Origin: Amoebidium appalachense
Taxonomy: Eukaryota; Ichthyosporea
Direction of reading: 5' to 3'
NCBI GenBank assembly: GCA_963693365.1
Contig: CAVNZM010000013.1
Span: 4,526,001 to 4,590,000, forward strand
Length of the DNA stretch: 64,000 nt
In this document: positions 1-11,313 of the stretch, in pieces
Layout of the letters: each line of letters starts with the position of its first letter
How positions within the stretch are numbered: the stretch's first letter is position 1
Translations under genes and position numbers: made by a program
The notes under the pieces: generated by a model
Databases searched by the model: none
What the model was told of the DNA's origin: nothing
The model's input: only the letters and a program-made list of their open reading frames with translations

Positions 1-93
1 CAACAATTGTTTGATTTTGGGATCCCCCCTTTTGTGACGTTTTGTAGTTTGTCCTTTGGTGTTTCCTCCATGTTTTCCAACCCTCTAACGCAT

Positions 94-127
<34 letters not shown>

Positions 128-242
128 GGTACCCCAGTAGTACTGAGACTTTTGCCACAATGCAAAATCATTTTCTCGCGATATTGGAGGATTACTTGAG
201 ATAAGCAACGGAAATATGACTCAATTTCCCGTTATTTTGCAG

Positions 243-365
243 AGCCACCCCCGTGTTACCAAGGTGATGCACCCGTCTCTCCCCAGCCACCCGAATCACG
301 AGGTTGCAAAACGCCAAATGAAGGGCTATGGTGGTGTTTTCGCCATTGAGGTACACCCCCCCCCC

Positions 366-397
<32 letters not shown>

Positions 398-521
398 TGC
401 TCCACACACACACACACAGAAAAGAAACAGAAGAAGAAGAAACGAAGAGAAAGAAAAGAAGAATGTACGAATAAGACTAGACTAGCAGAGGATGAAATAA
501 AGAGTCCATGCCGTACGCGCG

Positions 522-578
<57 letters not shown>

Positions 579-817
579 ACAAACACACACAAACACACGT
601 GCACACGTGTACACGTGCACACGACCGTTAACACATACTTATCCACTGAAGCAAAAAATGGAAAGGGCGAGAGAAAGAAGCGGCGGAACCCGGGCGGGGG
701 GAGGGGGGAAGGGTGGGGGGGGGGGGGGAGGTGCTTCCACGATACTTTTTTGAAGGTTGTGATGACAATTAGTTTGCTAGTGAACGTCTTATCTGACTGT
801 TGCCTATGCCCGTGTGT

Positions 818-916
<99 letters not shown>

Positions 917-1654
917 CTGGAGAGCCAGGAGATTGCTCTTGCCCTCCCCTTCAGGACAAAATACTTCCGCCCGGCTACCTCTCTTGGTACCCCCCCCCCC
1001 CCCAAAAAAAAAAAAAAATAGAAATAAAAAACAATAATAATAATAATAATGATAATAATAATAAAATCCCATCCCCTTATCACTGCCCCCCCCCCCCCCC
1101 CCCCCCACCCCCTCCCCCCTGGGTACATGTATTGAATGACTGCACACCACACCTCGCGATTTTACTCGTTTTTTTCCCTTTCTTTTGTTCACTCCTTTCT
1201 TTTACCTTTCAATCTCCCTGTAATCACTCCGCTGCTTCTACCTGGCTCCCCACCCGTTTCTTCTTTTGGTGGCCCTTATGACGATCTCCCCTTCATCCTT
1301 ATTAGAACAAAGTATTGAATGAAAAGACATATATGACGATCTCCCCCTTCATCCTTATTAGAACAAAGTATTGAATGAAAAGACATATGGTACACACACA
1401 AAAGACCCATCACACGGTTTTCCTTTCCCCCCCACCCCCTCACCCCACCCCCTCCCCGCCCTTATTTTTCTTCCTATATCACGCATTTTTCGAGTGTCAA
1501 ATGCTCACTTGACCTCCCACCAATCAACACGGGCCCATTCTAACCATATATGGCAGGTGGGGTGGAGTCTCTTGTGGACTACCGCTACCGCTGGGACAAG
1601 GGTGTCAGCAAGAACCTTCTGCGCCTGTCCATCGGCCTGGAGGTATGTGCACGT

Positions 1655-1707
<53 letters not shown>

Positions 1708-1903
1708 ACTGCACATGCGCGCAATCACACACATACACTCGTGCATATGTGTCTGCGGTCACAAATACCACAATACAAGCACACTTTGCGAATATACACA
1801 CACGCACAAGCACGTGCAAGCACACGCACATGCAAACTTGCACGCGCAAACACACGCGTGTGCGAAATCACACAGCACAAGCACGGTCACACACACACGC
1901 ACG

Positions 1904-1965
<62 letters not shown>

Positions 1966-2111
1966 CACAGATACAAACACATACCCAAAACCGTATAACA
2001 CTAGCACACACACGAGCACACACACACTCACACACACTCACACAAACACACAAACCACAAACACGAACATGCGGCTGTGTCCGGACACACACACACACAC
2101 ACACACACAGA

Positions 2112-2195
<84 letters not shown>

Positions 2196-2328
2196 GTGTG
2201 CTGAAAATATGCTTTTCCATCCACAGGCATATGAGGATCTTCTCCACGACCTCACCCAGGCTTTGGACGACTCCAAGCACCCCCCTCTGAAGTCGGTCCC
2301 CGCATCCTCAGCACCGGCAGAGAAATAG
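243..2328 (+). CDS. Trans-sulfuration (Cys/Met metabolism) PLP enzyme, 3' part of gene
   Basis: Four exons join in phase: 243-350, 917-986, 1557-1642 and 2227-2328 (stop TAG), each with GT donor and AG acceptor; upstream exons lie outside the window. The peptide carries the C-terminal signature of the cystathionine gamma-synthase/beta-lyase/gamma-lyase fold-type I family: [19 protein letters not shown], then [15 protein letters not shown], then [16 protein letters not shown] across the 986/1557 junction, then LLRLSIGLE and a final helix [12 protein letters not shown]. These enzymes use pyridoxal phosphate to interconvert cysteine, cystathionine, homocysteine or methionine in the cytosol or plastid. 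The PLP lysine lies upstream and is not visible, so the exact reaction cannot be decided. Codon 986/1557 is a Gly split G|GT, which supports the model. The acceptor of exon 917 is the end of a (CA)n tract. Family assignment is strong; the specific enzyme is open. Confidence 0.88.
354..1129. repeat. Poly(C), (AC)n and C/A homopolymer tracts in introns
   Basis: Intronic low-complexity DNA: poly(C) at 354-397, (AC)n at about 529-600, (AC)n at about 821-916 that ends directly in the ACACAG acceptor of the exon at 917, poly(C) running into poly(A) at 990-1018, an (AAT)n-like stretch at 1031-1064, and more poly(C) at 1086-1119. A similar poly(C) lies at 95-125. Confidence 0.9.
1277..1387. repeat. 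55-bp tandem duplication inside an intron
   Basis: Two direct copies (1277-1331 and 1332-1387) of a unit starting TATGACGATCTCCCCTTC and ending GAATGAAAAGACATA sit back to back. They differ by one extra C. The copy lies in the intron between exons 917-986 and 1557-1642 of the PLP enzyme gene and looks recent. Confidence 0.9.
1655..2193. repeat. Compound (CA)n then (CT)n microsatellite
   Basis: A long intronic simple-repeat block: (CA)n at 1655-1704, interrupted CA-rich DNA, (CA)n at 1907-1962, a further CA run at 2085-2108, and a perfect (CT)n run at about 2115-2193. It ends 33 bases before the last exon of the PLP enzyme. All reading frames through it are simple dipeptide repeats and not genes. 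Confidence 0.93.
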
Positions 2329-2973
2329 TTGGCACATTAAAAAGGGCAATTAATAGGATGGGAGAATTACAATGTTGGGATGTAGGCAAGGAATGCGGAA
2401 ATAGAACGGACGTATCGGCCCGCCGCAAGAGAGAGTGGGTACGTACCCCGCCAATCGTCATTGAAATAGACAGAGGTGGAGTGGAGGTTATACAGGTAGC
2501 ATGCATATGTAGTAACCGAACTTATTGTGTCGATGATAAAAACGTTTTAAAAAGACTGCATTTTATTCTGGGACAAATTTAAACGATGTGTTGTACTATG
2601 TGTCTAGTTACGTACCTTTGTGTATTTGGCTATATGTAGCTCTATGTTTTGGTGGTGTGTTTGGCCGTGTATAGTTGAAGTATAGGCACAAGCCGCTCCG
2701 CAAAGAAAATGTTTTGATTCGCTGTAACTGAGTCTATCTATGCCGCAGGACGAATTCTAGCACATGCTGCTGACCTCTGCCCTGGCTGGGCCGGGGGGAT
2801 CGTTCATTTATGCAGCCTAGGCCTAATACCAGTAAAACAAACGAAGAAATGAATGTAAAAGCAAAATTCTATAGCTAAGATGATTGCCCGGAAGGACCCC
2901 CCCACCCCGGGGCCGGATCCCGCTCCCCAGCCCCCCCCCCCCCCCCCCCCCTGACCATACCTCTCCTATCTCC

Positions 2974-3004
<31 letters not shown>

Positions 3005-3945
3005 AAAAAAAAAAAAAAAGAACGCAAACGTGCACAAACTGTACACACACATTCCGTGACATGCACGTCACGTCCATGCACATATACTGACACCACCACC
3101 GGCACCACGAGACGCATACGTATACATACGTTATACGTACACAAACCGGACAAGCACGCGCACACACATGCACGGGCACACGCACGCACGCACGCACACC
3201 GGCACAGGTGCACGGTGTGGGTGGGCCCCCGACAGTGTCCACGCAATAAAAAGTGTATAAACCCCCATCGATTTCACAGTCTCTCATCATCCATTCACTG
3301 ATCACAATGAGCTATGATATTACGTAACGGAGCTATGCGCTTTGCATGACATTCATGCAATCATGTAGCCGCTTGAGCTCAACCGGCCCGGGGTGAAGAA
3401 TTTCAGTTCCTAAACCCTACATGTCTTTAATAAACGGCACATTCCCCCCCCTAAACTCTTAAGCATACCTTTTTCCCAATATTAATGTTAGCCTTGGCAC
3501 ATATACAACAGCTGCCACCATATCCTACACATAAATTTGTAAAAAAACCCTTCCGGGCGTTGATTTTTGGCTTCAAAAAATCTCCATTTTACAGCATTGA
3601 GGCTTGGGCCACGGAGTCGCTAATCTTATTAGCAAACGGTTACAAAATATCATTGACCGTTTCCGTTCCCGGTATTTTTAGCGTAAATTTTGTTTTTCGG
3701 ATAAAGGAAGATATAGAATTCAATCCCTGTTCATTGACTTTTCCCCGGACTCCGACGTCAGGTCAGTTCACGTGTTACCGTCACTTTTTCCTAGCGTAAT
3801 AGCGAAAAAACATTAATTGAATTTATTGTCAACTACTCAAAAGCAAACTCCTGACAAACATAATTCTTCGCTATTTGACTACTGCCGAAATCCCTATTTT
3901 TTCTGTTTTTTTTGTCTTTTGCCTTTTTTTTTACCCGCATCAAAC
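2329..3945. other. Intergenic region without a recognised gene
   Basis: This holds the presumed 3' UTR of the PLP enzyme gene, a G/C homopolymer block with poly(C) followed by poly(A) at 2972-3019, a CA/GCA-rich stretch to about 3210, and AT-richer DNA from 3300 on that is the likely upstream region of the PQ-loop gene. A 104-codon open frame at 3485-3799 has no recognisable domain and was not called. Confidence 0.6.
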
Positions 3946-4734
3946 ATGGGTGAGGGCTGCGACGCAGGGCCACTCGAGAATGCCTTCGGAACGGCAGGAG
4001 GGGTTGTCCTTGCTTTGTGCTTGGTGCCACAAATCTACCAAAATATGAAGACGAAATCGACAGATGATCTCTCATATGGCTGGCTAGGAATGTACACCCT
4101 AGGGCTAGTGTTCACCTTTGTATACATGGTAATGATAGGGGCGCTTGTGGGGTGGATAGGCGTCGCGGTTGAGGTGTCCCTAGCCCTCTTTACGCTTTAC
4201 TTGAAAGTCTACTATGAGAATTTCTACCACAGAAAAAGGAACCATAACAACGATGCTGAAAAAGGAGGAGAAAAGAGTTCCCCGTGTGGGGATTCCCCAC
4301 GCGAAAGCGTTAAGGCAGCTGATGATAAATCACCTGCTTCACTGTTGGCCACGACGGCAATTCCAGTCGTTTCTCCGCAAGACAAGACGTTTTCCGTGAG
4401 GCTACCAGAAGATTATCACTCAAATGTAACACATGTTCTCGAGAAGACAGAAACATGCGTGGGCAACCATTTGAATTCTCTTGGGAAACCTGCGTTGTTT
4501 TCAAGCATCTGGTCATCCCTTGAAAATGGGGCAACTGGAGGAAGGAAGGAGGGAGTTGTCATCACGCACACACACAACGGAACATGCATCACTGAGTTTT
4601 CGTGGGACACAAACAGCGTAAAAGTTTCACTTACAGGGCAACTAGGCCAGGATTCCGCCTTTATTGACTGGCTAGTTTCCGGCCTGAGAGAGGCGGTGCT
4701 TGGAGAGAGTGGGAGTCACTCTGCAGCATGTTAG
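3946..4734 (+). CDS. Single PQ-loop (SemiSWEET-like) membrane protein with soluble C-terminal domain
   Basis: Intronless frame of 262 aa. The ATG at 3946 has good context (AAACATGG) and lies just before the first membrane helix; an in-frame ATG at 3817 would add 43 hydrophobic residues encoded by T-rich leader and is less likely. Residues 13-36 form TM1 with the PQ-loop proline-glutamine at 28-29 (LCLVPQIYQNMKTKSTDDLS), 47-66 TM2, and 68-90 TM3. Such three-helix PQ-loop bundles dimerise to form a transport path for sugars or amino acids in the SWEET/SemiSWEET and lysosomal transporter families; here one bundle only is present. Residues 91-150 are charged and probably disordered, followed by a ~100-aa domain I do not recognise (around LFSSIWSSLENG and FIDWLVSGLREAVLG). 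Substrate and membrane are unknown. Confidence is high for the PQ-loop fold, low for any substrate. Confidence 0.82.
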   Translation: MGEGCDAGPLENAFGTAGGVVLALCLVPQIYQNMKTKSTDDLSYGWLGMYTLGLVFTFVYMVMIGALVGWIGVAVEVSLALFTLYLKVYYENFYHRKRNHNNDAEKGGEKSSPCGDSPRESVKAADDKSPASLLATTAIPVVSPQDKTFSVRLPEDYHSNVTHVLEKTETCVGNHLNSLGKPALFSSIWSSLENGATGGRKEGVVITHTHNGTCITEFSWDTNSVKVSLTGQLGQDSAFIDWLVSGLREAVLGESGSHSAAC

Positions 4735-5273
4735 ACCATCTGCTCCTTCTCTTTTCCTTTTTTCCCCTTCCCCCCCCCCCCTCTTTTTTTGTTTGTTTGC
4801 TGATGTTTCCCACATACTTAAATGGTGTAGGGAGTGTGCTTCACGTCGGTTTTTTCTTGCTTGCAAAATTCACAAGAATCGAAGTTGTAAATTAGCAGTA
4901 CCAATTAGCAGTAGCATGTACATATTGTTAGGTGGTAAGTAGGTCCGGAGTTGTGTTCTCCGTGTCAGCGTTGGACTCAAATGCGCGAAATATACTAACA
5001 TGTTGTACAGGAGTTATAGGGGAAAAAGTCTGTAAAGGTTTGAGACCTTTGTACATGTGTTTTGGGAAGAGTTTTGGGAAAGAAGCAAGTACAGGTATTT
5101 CTATAGATTCATACATGCAAACACTTCCATGTACACACATAACGCTCTGACAAGGGTGTAGTCATAGTCCACCTCGTTTGCACTTATGCACACCCGAAGC
5201 AACTTGGCTTTCACATACACAAACGGTACACCCAATAAGCTCGTGCATATCCACACGCGCACGCGCAAACATA

Positions 5274-5316
<43 letters not shown>

Positions 5317-6741
5317 CACACACACACACACACACACCCTGTGCTGCATACAGGTACATACAAAAGTGTGTACACACGTACACACACACATTGGGGAGCA
5401 CACTTGGTGGCACACACATACACACACAGACAGACAGAGGCACATGTGTGGTGCGTGCTCCGGGCTGCGCACGCAGGCACACACATTCTTTGCACGGACA
5501 TTTCAGGCCTAGGGCTACTAGTAAAACATGCTCCCTCTTATTTTTTGAACTGAATGGCTAAGAGCCGCATGAAACACAAACTAACTGAAGTGATGGGTGC
5601 AAAACTAATAATAAATTGGTCCTACCTTCCCCCCCCTCCTCCTCCCGTCCCCCTCTCCCCATCCCCCCCCCCCCCCTCCCCCCCTCCCTCCCCTCCCCCC
5701 TTCCCCCCCCCCCCACCCCCCAACACCCCCGGGGGCCCCCTGATGTATATTTCGAGACCATGCAAAGTTTGAAGCGCACTGTGTTGGTATTCGTGAGACT
5801 GTCGTGGTGCCAACATCTTTATCCCCCCTCCCCCCCCCCCTCCCCCCCCCCTATAAGCCCTCCCATCCCCCCCGCCTCCCCACCCTTCCCCTTCCCTCAA
5901 TCCCTTCCGTAAAATTGTAAACTTTGTGGTGCCGATGGTGGGGGGTGGCGTGGGGTGGGGGTGGGGGGGGGGGGGGATGTCGTCATATTTTGGGGTTTTT
6001 TGATTGGTGGTTGGCCCAGAGAGGTATAGCCGTATCTCACACCGTTTTTTTTTCTTTTTTTTTGGAGGGGGGGGGAGGGGGGGGCCTGGGAGGGGGAGAG
6101 GGGAGGGGGGGGGGGGGGCAGCACTGGTTGGGAGGCATTACCGTATTGAAGGATTTTGATTGGTGGTCAAGAGGTATCATCGTATTTCGGGTTTGGGTTG
6201 TCTGCAAACAAATGTGTAGCCCGCATTTCCACACCGTGTTCTAATTACTACACTGACATTTATCACAAACGGTGGGTAGGACTATGTGAATGGGAATGGC
6301 CGATTGAATGGGAATGGCCAATTGGCTAATCTGCTGGTTTTATTTTTATTGATTTTTCTAACACAATCATTCTATTGGCTGTTGCAGCGATCGCTGAGCT
6401 AGGGTAAATGTCGAATATATAGTTTTTGTTGAAACCATTTCTTTTCCCACATTTGTACAAGTGCTTCAAAGCTTAAAAAAAAAAAAAAACAAGTTTGCAA
6501 CCGCATATAATCACTTCCCCCCCCCCCCCCCCCCCCCCCCCCCTTCCCCCCGCCTGGCCCCCCCGCCTGCCCCCCCCCCCCCCCCCCCCCCGCCTCGGCC
6601 CCCCACCCCCCTTCCCCCCTCCCTCCTCCCCCCCCCCCCCCCCCGCCTGGGCCCCCCCGCCTCCCTCCCCCCCCTCCCCCCCCCCCCCCCCCCCCCGGAC
6701 TCCCCCGCCCCTTCCCCTCTCTCCTCCCCGGTAAAAAACAG
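4735..6741. other. Intergenic: microsatellites and C-rich DNA, no gene recognised
   Basis: After the PQ-loop stop there is a T/C-rich putative 3' UTR, then a CA-rich microsatellite (about 5279-5336, with satellites to 5440), and very C-rich blocks at about 5624-5740, 5821-5900 and 6514-6710. A G-rich block (5937-6120) includes poly(T) running into poly(G). I see no supported coding exon here. Confidence 0.7.
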
Positions 6742-6964
6742 CTCACCCCAGGCCAGCTCCCCCATCCCCGAAACCCCCGCATGTTTACTAAGTGATGTCG
6801 CGCACGGATGGCAGAAAAGCTTGTCACCTACCCCCTCGAAACAAGAAAGGAATAACAAATTAAATCGCCGGAAAGGATTTCGGATATATGAAATGGAAAC
6901 TTCGAATTCAGCAAGTCATCTGAAAGAAGATGTGTATTTCCGGGATGTCCAAAACCTAAAATGA
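6742..6964 (+). CDS. Possible terminal exon of an unknown gene
   Basis: A 74-codon stretch after the acceptor AAAAAACAG ends in TGA at 6962-6964. It has ordinary, non-repetitive composition (for example LSDVAHGWQKSL and GFRIYEMETSNSASHLKEDV), unlike the flanking homopolymers, and is followed within 20 bases by the polyadenylation-type signal AATAAA (6979-6984). The upstream C-rich block would be intron. No domain is recognised and no upstream exon could be matched in phase, so this is only a candidate 3' exon; it could also be chance open frame in 5' flanking DNA. Confidence 0.3.
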
Positions 6965-7711
6965 AGAAATGAGAAAAAATAAACAACATAACTTTTTGCC
7001 GAAGTAAATGGGGCAATGAGTGAGTACGTTTCGTATACAAACATATAGAATAGTTTTCGAATGATAAAGAGCATGTGTATTGCTGACGTCGACCTAAGAG
7101 CTGTTTTATGCACACACACCTATTTCCTTTTCAGCTTTTGATATGAGTCCTGTTTCTTCTATTAATCAAGAATTTTTTCCCTTTCTTCTTCCCCCCTCCC
7201 CCCCCCCCCCCCCCCCCCGTTCGTCTCAGTTTCTCTTTTTTGTTCTTTTTGGGGAGGAGGGCGGGGGGGGGGGGGGGGGGGGGGGGGGACGTATACGATG
7301 TATAATGACAATCTTACAGCTGCTGCACCTATTATTCACATCACCATATGTGCATGTCTCTTAACACACGAAGACGTGGCACAAATCTCCCCCCCCCCCC
7401 CCCCCCTCCCCCCCCCCCCCCCCCCAACCATGCACCAACCCGCCCCTTTTTGGTCCCTCATTAATCTCAGCTCCATGGCTATGCATGTCTATTGATGGGC
7501 CAGTAGGCCAAGAACACGGTGTTACCCTAGGCCTATAGCTAGCTAACAAAATTTGAGTAATATGCTTGCAACAGTGCAACTCGAAAGGTTTCTTATTTTC
7601 TGTTTAATTTTTTGGGTTAGTTCGGGGTTACGGTACGTGAGTTGACAATGTGTGTCACGGTGTGTGTGTGCTGTGTGTCCGTGTGTGTGTCCGTGTGTCC
7701 GTGTGTGTGTG

Positions 7712-7774
<63 letters not shown>

Positions 7775-7802
7775 CGTGTCACGGGGTGTGTGTGTGTGTG
7801 TG

Positions 7803-7853
<51 letters not shown>

Positions 7854-8226
7854 GTGTGTGTGTGGGTATGTGTGCGTGTCACGGTGTGTGTGTGTGTGTG
7901 TGCGTGTGTGTGTGTGTGTGTTTGTGTGTGCGTGTGTGTGTGCGTGTGTGTGTGTGTGTGTGTGCACGTGTGTGTGTGTGTGCTTGTCACACAGTGTGTG
8001 AGTGTGTGTTTGTGTGTGCGTGCGCGCGAGCCCGTGTGTGTGCACGTGCTGGTGCGGGTGCGGGTGAGATAGTAGTACGGGTTTGGGCGCGCTTGCGCGT
8101 GCGCGTCATGCACGTGTATGTGCGTGTTCGTTTGTGTGTACGTGTGGGTGCTTGTGCGCTCTTTTGTGTGTGCATGTTTGTGTGTATAGGCGTGGGCGTG
8201 CGCGGTTATGCGGGCGTGTGTGCATG
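6965..8226. repeat. Homopolymer blocks and a long (GT)n microsatellite
   Basis: Poly(C)/poly(G) at about 7193-7288 and 7389-7424 are followed by a TG-rich microsatellite from about 7643 to 8226. The latter has several imperfect higher-order units of roughly 60-115 bp, marked by repeated TGTGCGTGTCACGG. It is the insertion target of the adjacent LINE. No gene is recognised in 6965-8226. Confidence 0.85.
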
Positions 8227-8242
8227 TGGGTGGGGTGTGCAT
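8227..8242. repeat. Target-site duplication of the LINE, 3' copy
   Basis: TGGGTGGGGTGTGCAT here is repeated exactly at 17940-17955, on the other side of the element. It directly abuts the poly(A) tail of the LINE (poly(T) on this strand). Confidence 0.9.
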
Positions 8243-8562
8243 TTTTTTTTTTTTTTTTTTTATTTTTTATTTTATTTTATCACGTTTTGTTCCCGGAGGC
8301 CTTTTCAGGCCCTCTAGGGAAACTACCGTCTACCACACAGCACCGACAGTACACTAGTTAAGGTGCTATCTATGAGTTCAGCTAAAACCATCCTTCACAA
8401 CCTAACTATAAGTACACACTTTGCCCAGGGCTACTACCCCAGCCACGCCGGCAGGAGGCTCCAGTCCTCCCCTCCATTCAAAAACCTAGCAATAAACGTT
8501 AACCGAGGGCTCTCATTGGTCGATCTACAGTATTGGGAAGTCCTAGGTGTTGTGTATAATAT

Positions 8563-11313
8563 TTACGGTGGGTATGGGTGGATGATGGGGTGTGGTGGTG
8601 GTGGTGGTGGGGGGTTGCTGCCTAACATTATGTGTTGGTGTACGTATGTTGTGGCGATGTTTTTGTGGACTAAAAGGTGGGTTTTACAGGGCACACCGGG
8701 TCTGTGGGTGTTCCGGCATTCAGAACAGGCCGGCCGGGTGTGTGTGGGGGGTGTATTTGTTGGTTTTTTGGGTTTTTGGAGAGCCATACTTTTCTTTCTA
8801 CGGGTGGTGGGTATATGGTGGTGTTTTTGCATTTTAGGGTGGGTGGGGGGGAGTGTTGTGTTCCGTGGGTGCCAAATTTTTGCAAAGAAAAAGGATTGCA
8901 ACTCTACTGTGATTTTTCCTAAGATGGCCCGGGTGGTGGTCTTGGTGGTGCCGGTGGCTGCAAGTAGTGGGCCCACCGATCGTGGGCAGAATCCCCGTTC
9001 GACCCACTTGGTGTCTTCGGGGTCAGGTGGGTCACCGTTGCCTCCTATCCAGTTTATCCATGCACATTGGTCTACCACCGTGGCTGCCGTATGGTGGTGC
9101 TGTGCCGTGGGGGGGGGGGTGTTTGGATGACGAGTGTGCAGGACGTTGTGGATGCAGGCTGTGATGGCGGTGGTCAGGGTGGGGACTTCCCCGGCATGGG
9201 CCGGGCAGGCCCAGAGGTGGGTGGTGGTCTCAGGGTGCTGGCTGCACCGGGGGCATGTGGGCTGTGTAACGACGGTGGGGTGATCTCGGTGTAGCCGTGC
9301 CATGGTAGGCAGGGTGCCCATGGCCAGGGACAGGCTACGAGTGTTTCCTCTGACTGCCCCGATGGTTGCCTGTGTGGGCCCCTTGTTGAGCTTGAGGGGG
9401 TTCCGTTCGGCTGGGAGCAGTCTGGGGTCGGCTAGTATGGACATAGCCTTGGTCTTGCCGGCCATGTCGGTGAGGAAGTCCTTGTTCAACCGGTTCAGTG
9501 TACCGGGAATGTTGCCGGGGATACGGTGGCCTTGTAGTCGTAGGAAGTATTTCCCCCCCCCCCCGGGGCCGGAGGTAGGGGGGGGGGAGGGGAGGACTCT
9601 TCCTGCATTGGCTGCCTTGTCTGCCTCGTTATTCCGTTGACCGTACCGTTTGGTGTTGGATTGGTGCCCCTTCACCCACGATACCTGTACAGAGCCTGGT
9701 TGCCGGAGAGAGAGTTGGTCTCGTACGTGAGCCCATTCCACTATGTGGGGGAACTTTAGCTTGCGTCGAGGGGGTGTGGTGGGGTCTATATTTGCCGTCC
9801 ATCGGTCGACTACTCCGAGGTTATCGAGCTTGATGTGGATGGGGGTGGTGGTGGGGGTGAGCAGGAGGGCTAGTAGTACCCCTGTGAGTTCGGCTTGGGT
9901 GGATGATAGGGCCGTATGGAGCCTGGTCTTGGCCGTCACTGGAGGTGCTTTCCGGTCCGGGGTATCCAGTGCCGCCCCGGCTCCGGCCTGGGCTATCCTC
10001 CTGCCCGGGTGGATGAGGCTGCCGTCCGTATAAACGGTGATCGGTTGGTCTGGGGGGATCAGGGTGATTTGCTGCTGCCACTCGTCATAGGTGGCCTGGG
10101 GCACCAAGTCGGTGTAGGTGAGCCTACGGGGAGTGGGTGGGCTCGGCAGGTCAGCCGGGTGGGCCGTGCACTTGTGTCCTGGTGGTGACCCTACCGGTGG
10201 TGGCTGCTGGGGGGGGGGTGGGCCGGGGAGGTCCCCCGGTAAGGGTGTGGCTTCCTCGTTGGCTTGCAGGTGGAGCATCTGGGGTGATGCCTGTTGGTGG
10301 GGGGGAAGATGCCGCCGGAAATGGTGTATCTTCCTCCACTGCTCGGCCGGATCGGAGCCATCCTTCAGTGCGATGACTTGGTAGATGTCGATACTGTCGG
10401 TGTTGATGAAGTCCTTGTGGTACTTCGGGACTACCATGTGGGTGGTGATTCGGGTCTTGAAGGCCACGTAGGGGTCTGCCCGTATCACCTCCACAGCACG
10501 GGTCCACCCCACACACTGCTTGTTGTGGGTGTGATTATCGGCTGGGGGCTCAGGGGGCTCGTATTTGCTGTTGGTGCTGTCGGTGTTAGAGTCCTCTGAG
10601 TCGTCGGAGTCGTCGCTGGGCCCCGTCGACTCCGATTCTGGCTCCGTGTCTAACCCTTCCCCCTCTCCGTCTGCGTACCCGGGGTTGGGGGAGAGGGTGG
10701 CCGGGGTGTAGGCTAGGTTCCATGGGGAGTGGCCGTATTTGCAGTCACCAGGGCAAAAGCGGAAATGGGCTGTTCCATGTGGGTCGTTCCACGTGGGTCG
10801 GTGCCATCTCAGCCCCTCCTCCTCTGTGTTGTCCCGTAGATGGGCTATTTTGACCCAAGCCTCCCCGTTGTGGGTGGTGTGGGCCACCACCTGGCTGAGT
10901 TCGTATTGCCCGTTCTTGACTATTTCCACCACGAATGCACCGACGGGGTGGTTTGGCACGAGGTCAATGGTGTGGTGGGTGTGTGGTCTGGGTGCTGGCC
11001 GTAGTTTGTCTGCGATGGGGATGGCCCCCTTGATGATGGACCTGTACCACTGTGTAGCTCCCGGGTGTAGTAGGTCTGGGGGGTGGGGCAGTTCGGGGAA
11101 CGCCCGGAACACCCCCGGCCGTACCATGGTGTCCTCCACCGTGTAGAGTTGACGGGGGTGTGTGTGGGGGCCGATGTGGGCCGCAAAGGTGTGGTCCGGG
11201 AAAACGGTGTTGATAGGGGTGCTGGTTGTTGTTGCTGCTTCCCCTCCTTCTCCTTGGGGGGAGGGGGGGTGGGGTGGGGGTGCTTGTGTTTTTTGGGGGA
11301 GGGGTTTCCCCAA
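8563..11313 (-). CDS. LINE: RNase H domain and C-terminal Cys/His motif
   Basis: Open frame of about 915 codons continuing the RT polyprotein in another reading frame. Residues near 426 carry TVYTDGSL, the first RNase H aspartate motif; then AELTGVLLALLL with the catalytic Glu, LDNLGVVDRW with the second Asp, and NNEADKAAN with the last Asp. VSWVKGHQSN matches the usual segment before it. These residues cut RNA in RNA:DNA hybrids during retrotransposition. Further on, near 9197-9256, CPRCSQHPETTTHLWACPAH gives a C-x2-C...H...C arrangement common at LINE C-termini. Upstream of RNase H is a 300-residue linker. The frame lies +1 relative to the RT frame; the change must fall in the overlap near 11230-11310, in C- and A-runs, so an indel is likely. 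Confidence 0.88.
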   Translation of the reverse strand: MGKPLPQKTQAPPPHPPSPQGEGGEAATTTSTPINTVFPDHTFAAHIGPHTHPRQLYTVEDTMVRPGVFRAFPELPHPPDLLHPGATQWYRSIIKGAIPIADKLRPAPRPHTHHTIDLVPNHPVGAFVVEIVKNGQYELSQVVAHTTHNGEAWVKIAHLRDNTEEEGLRWHRPTWNDPHGTAHFRFCPGDCKYGHSPWNLAYTPATLSPNPGYADGEGEGLDTEPESESTGPSDDSDDSEDSNTDSTNSKYEPPEPPADNHTHNKQCVGWTRAVEVIRADPYVAFKTRITTHMVVPKYHKDFINTDSIDIYQVIALKDGSDPAEQWRKIHHFRRHLPPHQQASPQMLHLQANEEATPLPGDLPGPPPPQQPPPVGSPPGHKCTAHPADLPSPPTPRRLTYTDLVPQATYDEWQQQITLIPPDQPITVYTDGSLIHPGRRIAQAGAGAALDTPDRKAPPVTAKTRLHTALSSTQAELTGVLLALLLTPTTTPIHIKLDNLGVVDRWTANIDPTTPPRRKLKFPHIVEWAHVRDQLSLRQPGSVQVSWVKGHQSNTKRYGQRNNEADKAANAGRVLPSPPPTSGPGGGGKYFLRLQGHRIPGNIPGTLNRLNKDFLTDMAGKTKAMSILADPRLLPAERNPLKLNKGPTQATIGAVRGNTRSLSLAMGTLPTMARLHRDHPTVVTQPTCPRCSQHPETTTHLWACPAHAGEVPTLTTAITACIHNVLHTRHPNTPPPTAQHHHTAATVVDQCAWINWIGGNGDPPDPEDTKWVERGFCPRSVGPLLAATGTTKTTTRAILGKITVELQSFFFAKIWHPRNTTLPPTHPKMQKHHHIPTTRRKKSMALQKPKKPTNTPPTHTRPACSECRNTHRPGVPCKTHLLVHKNIATTYVHQHIMLGSNPPPPPPPHPIIHPYPP

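Noticed and set aside
3485-3799. A 104-codon plus-strand frame upstream of the PQ-loop gene
   Set aside because: No domain, weak composition and no splice link; more likely upstream non-coding DNA.
6510-6730. Proline-rich and glycine-rich frames over C-rich and G-rich blocks here and elsewhere
   Set aside because: Homopolymer translation with no start context, no splice-compatible borders and no non-repeat core.
11288-11294. A_AAA_AAC heptamer in the RT frame, a classic -1 ribosomal slip site
   Set aside because: RNase H lies in the +1 frame, so a -1 slip would not reach it; the overlap is better explained by an indel.
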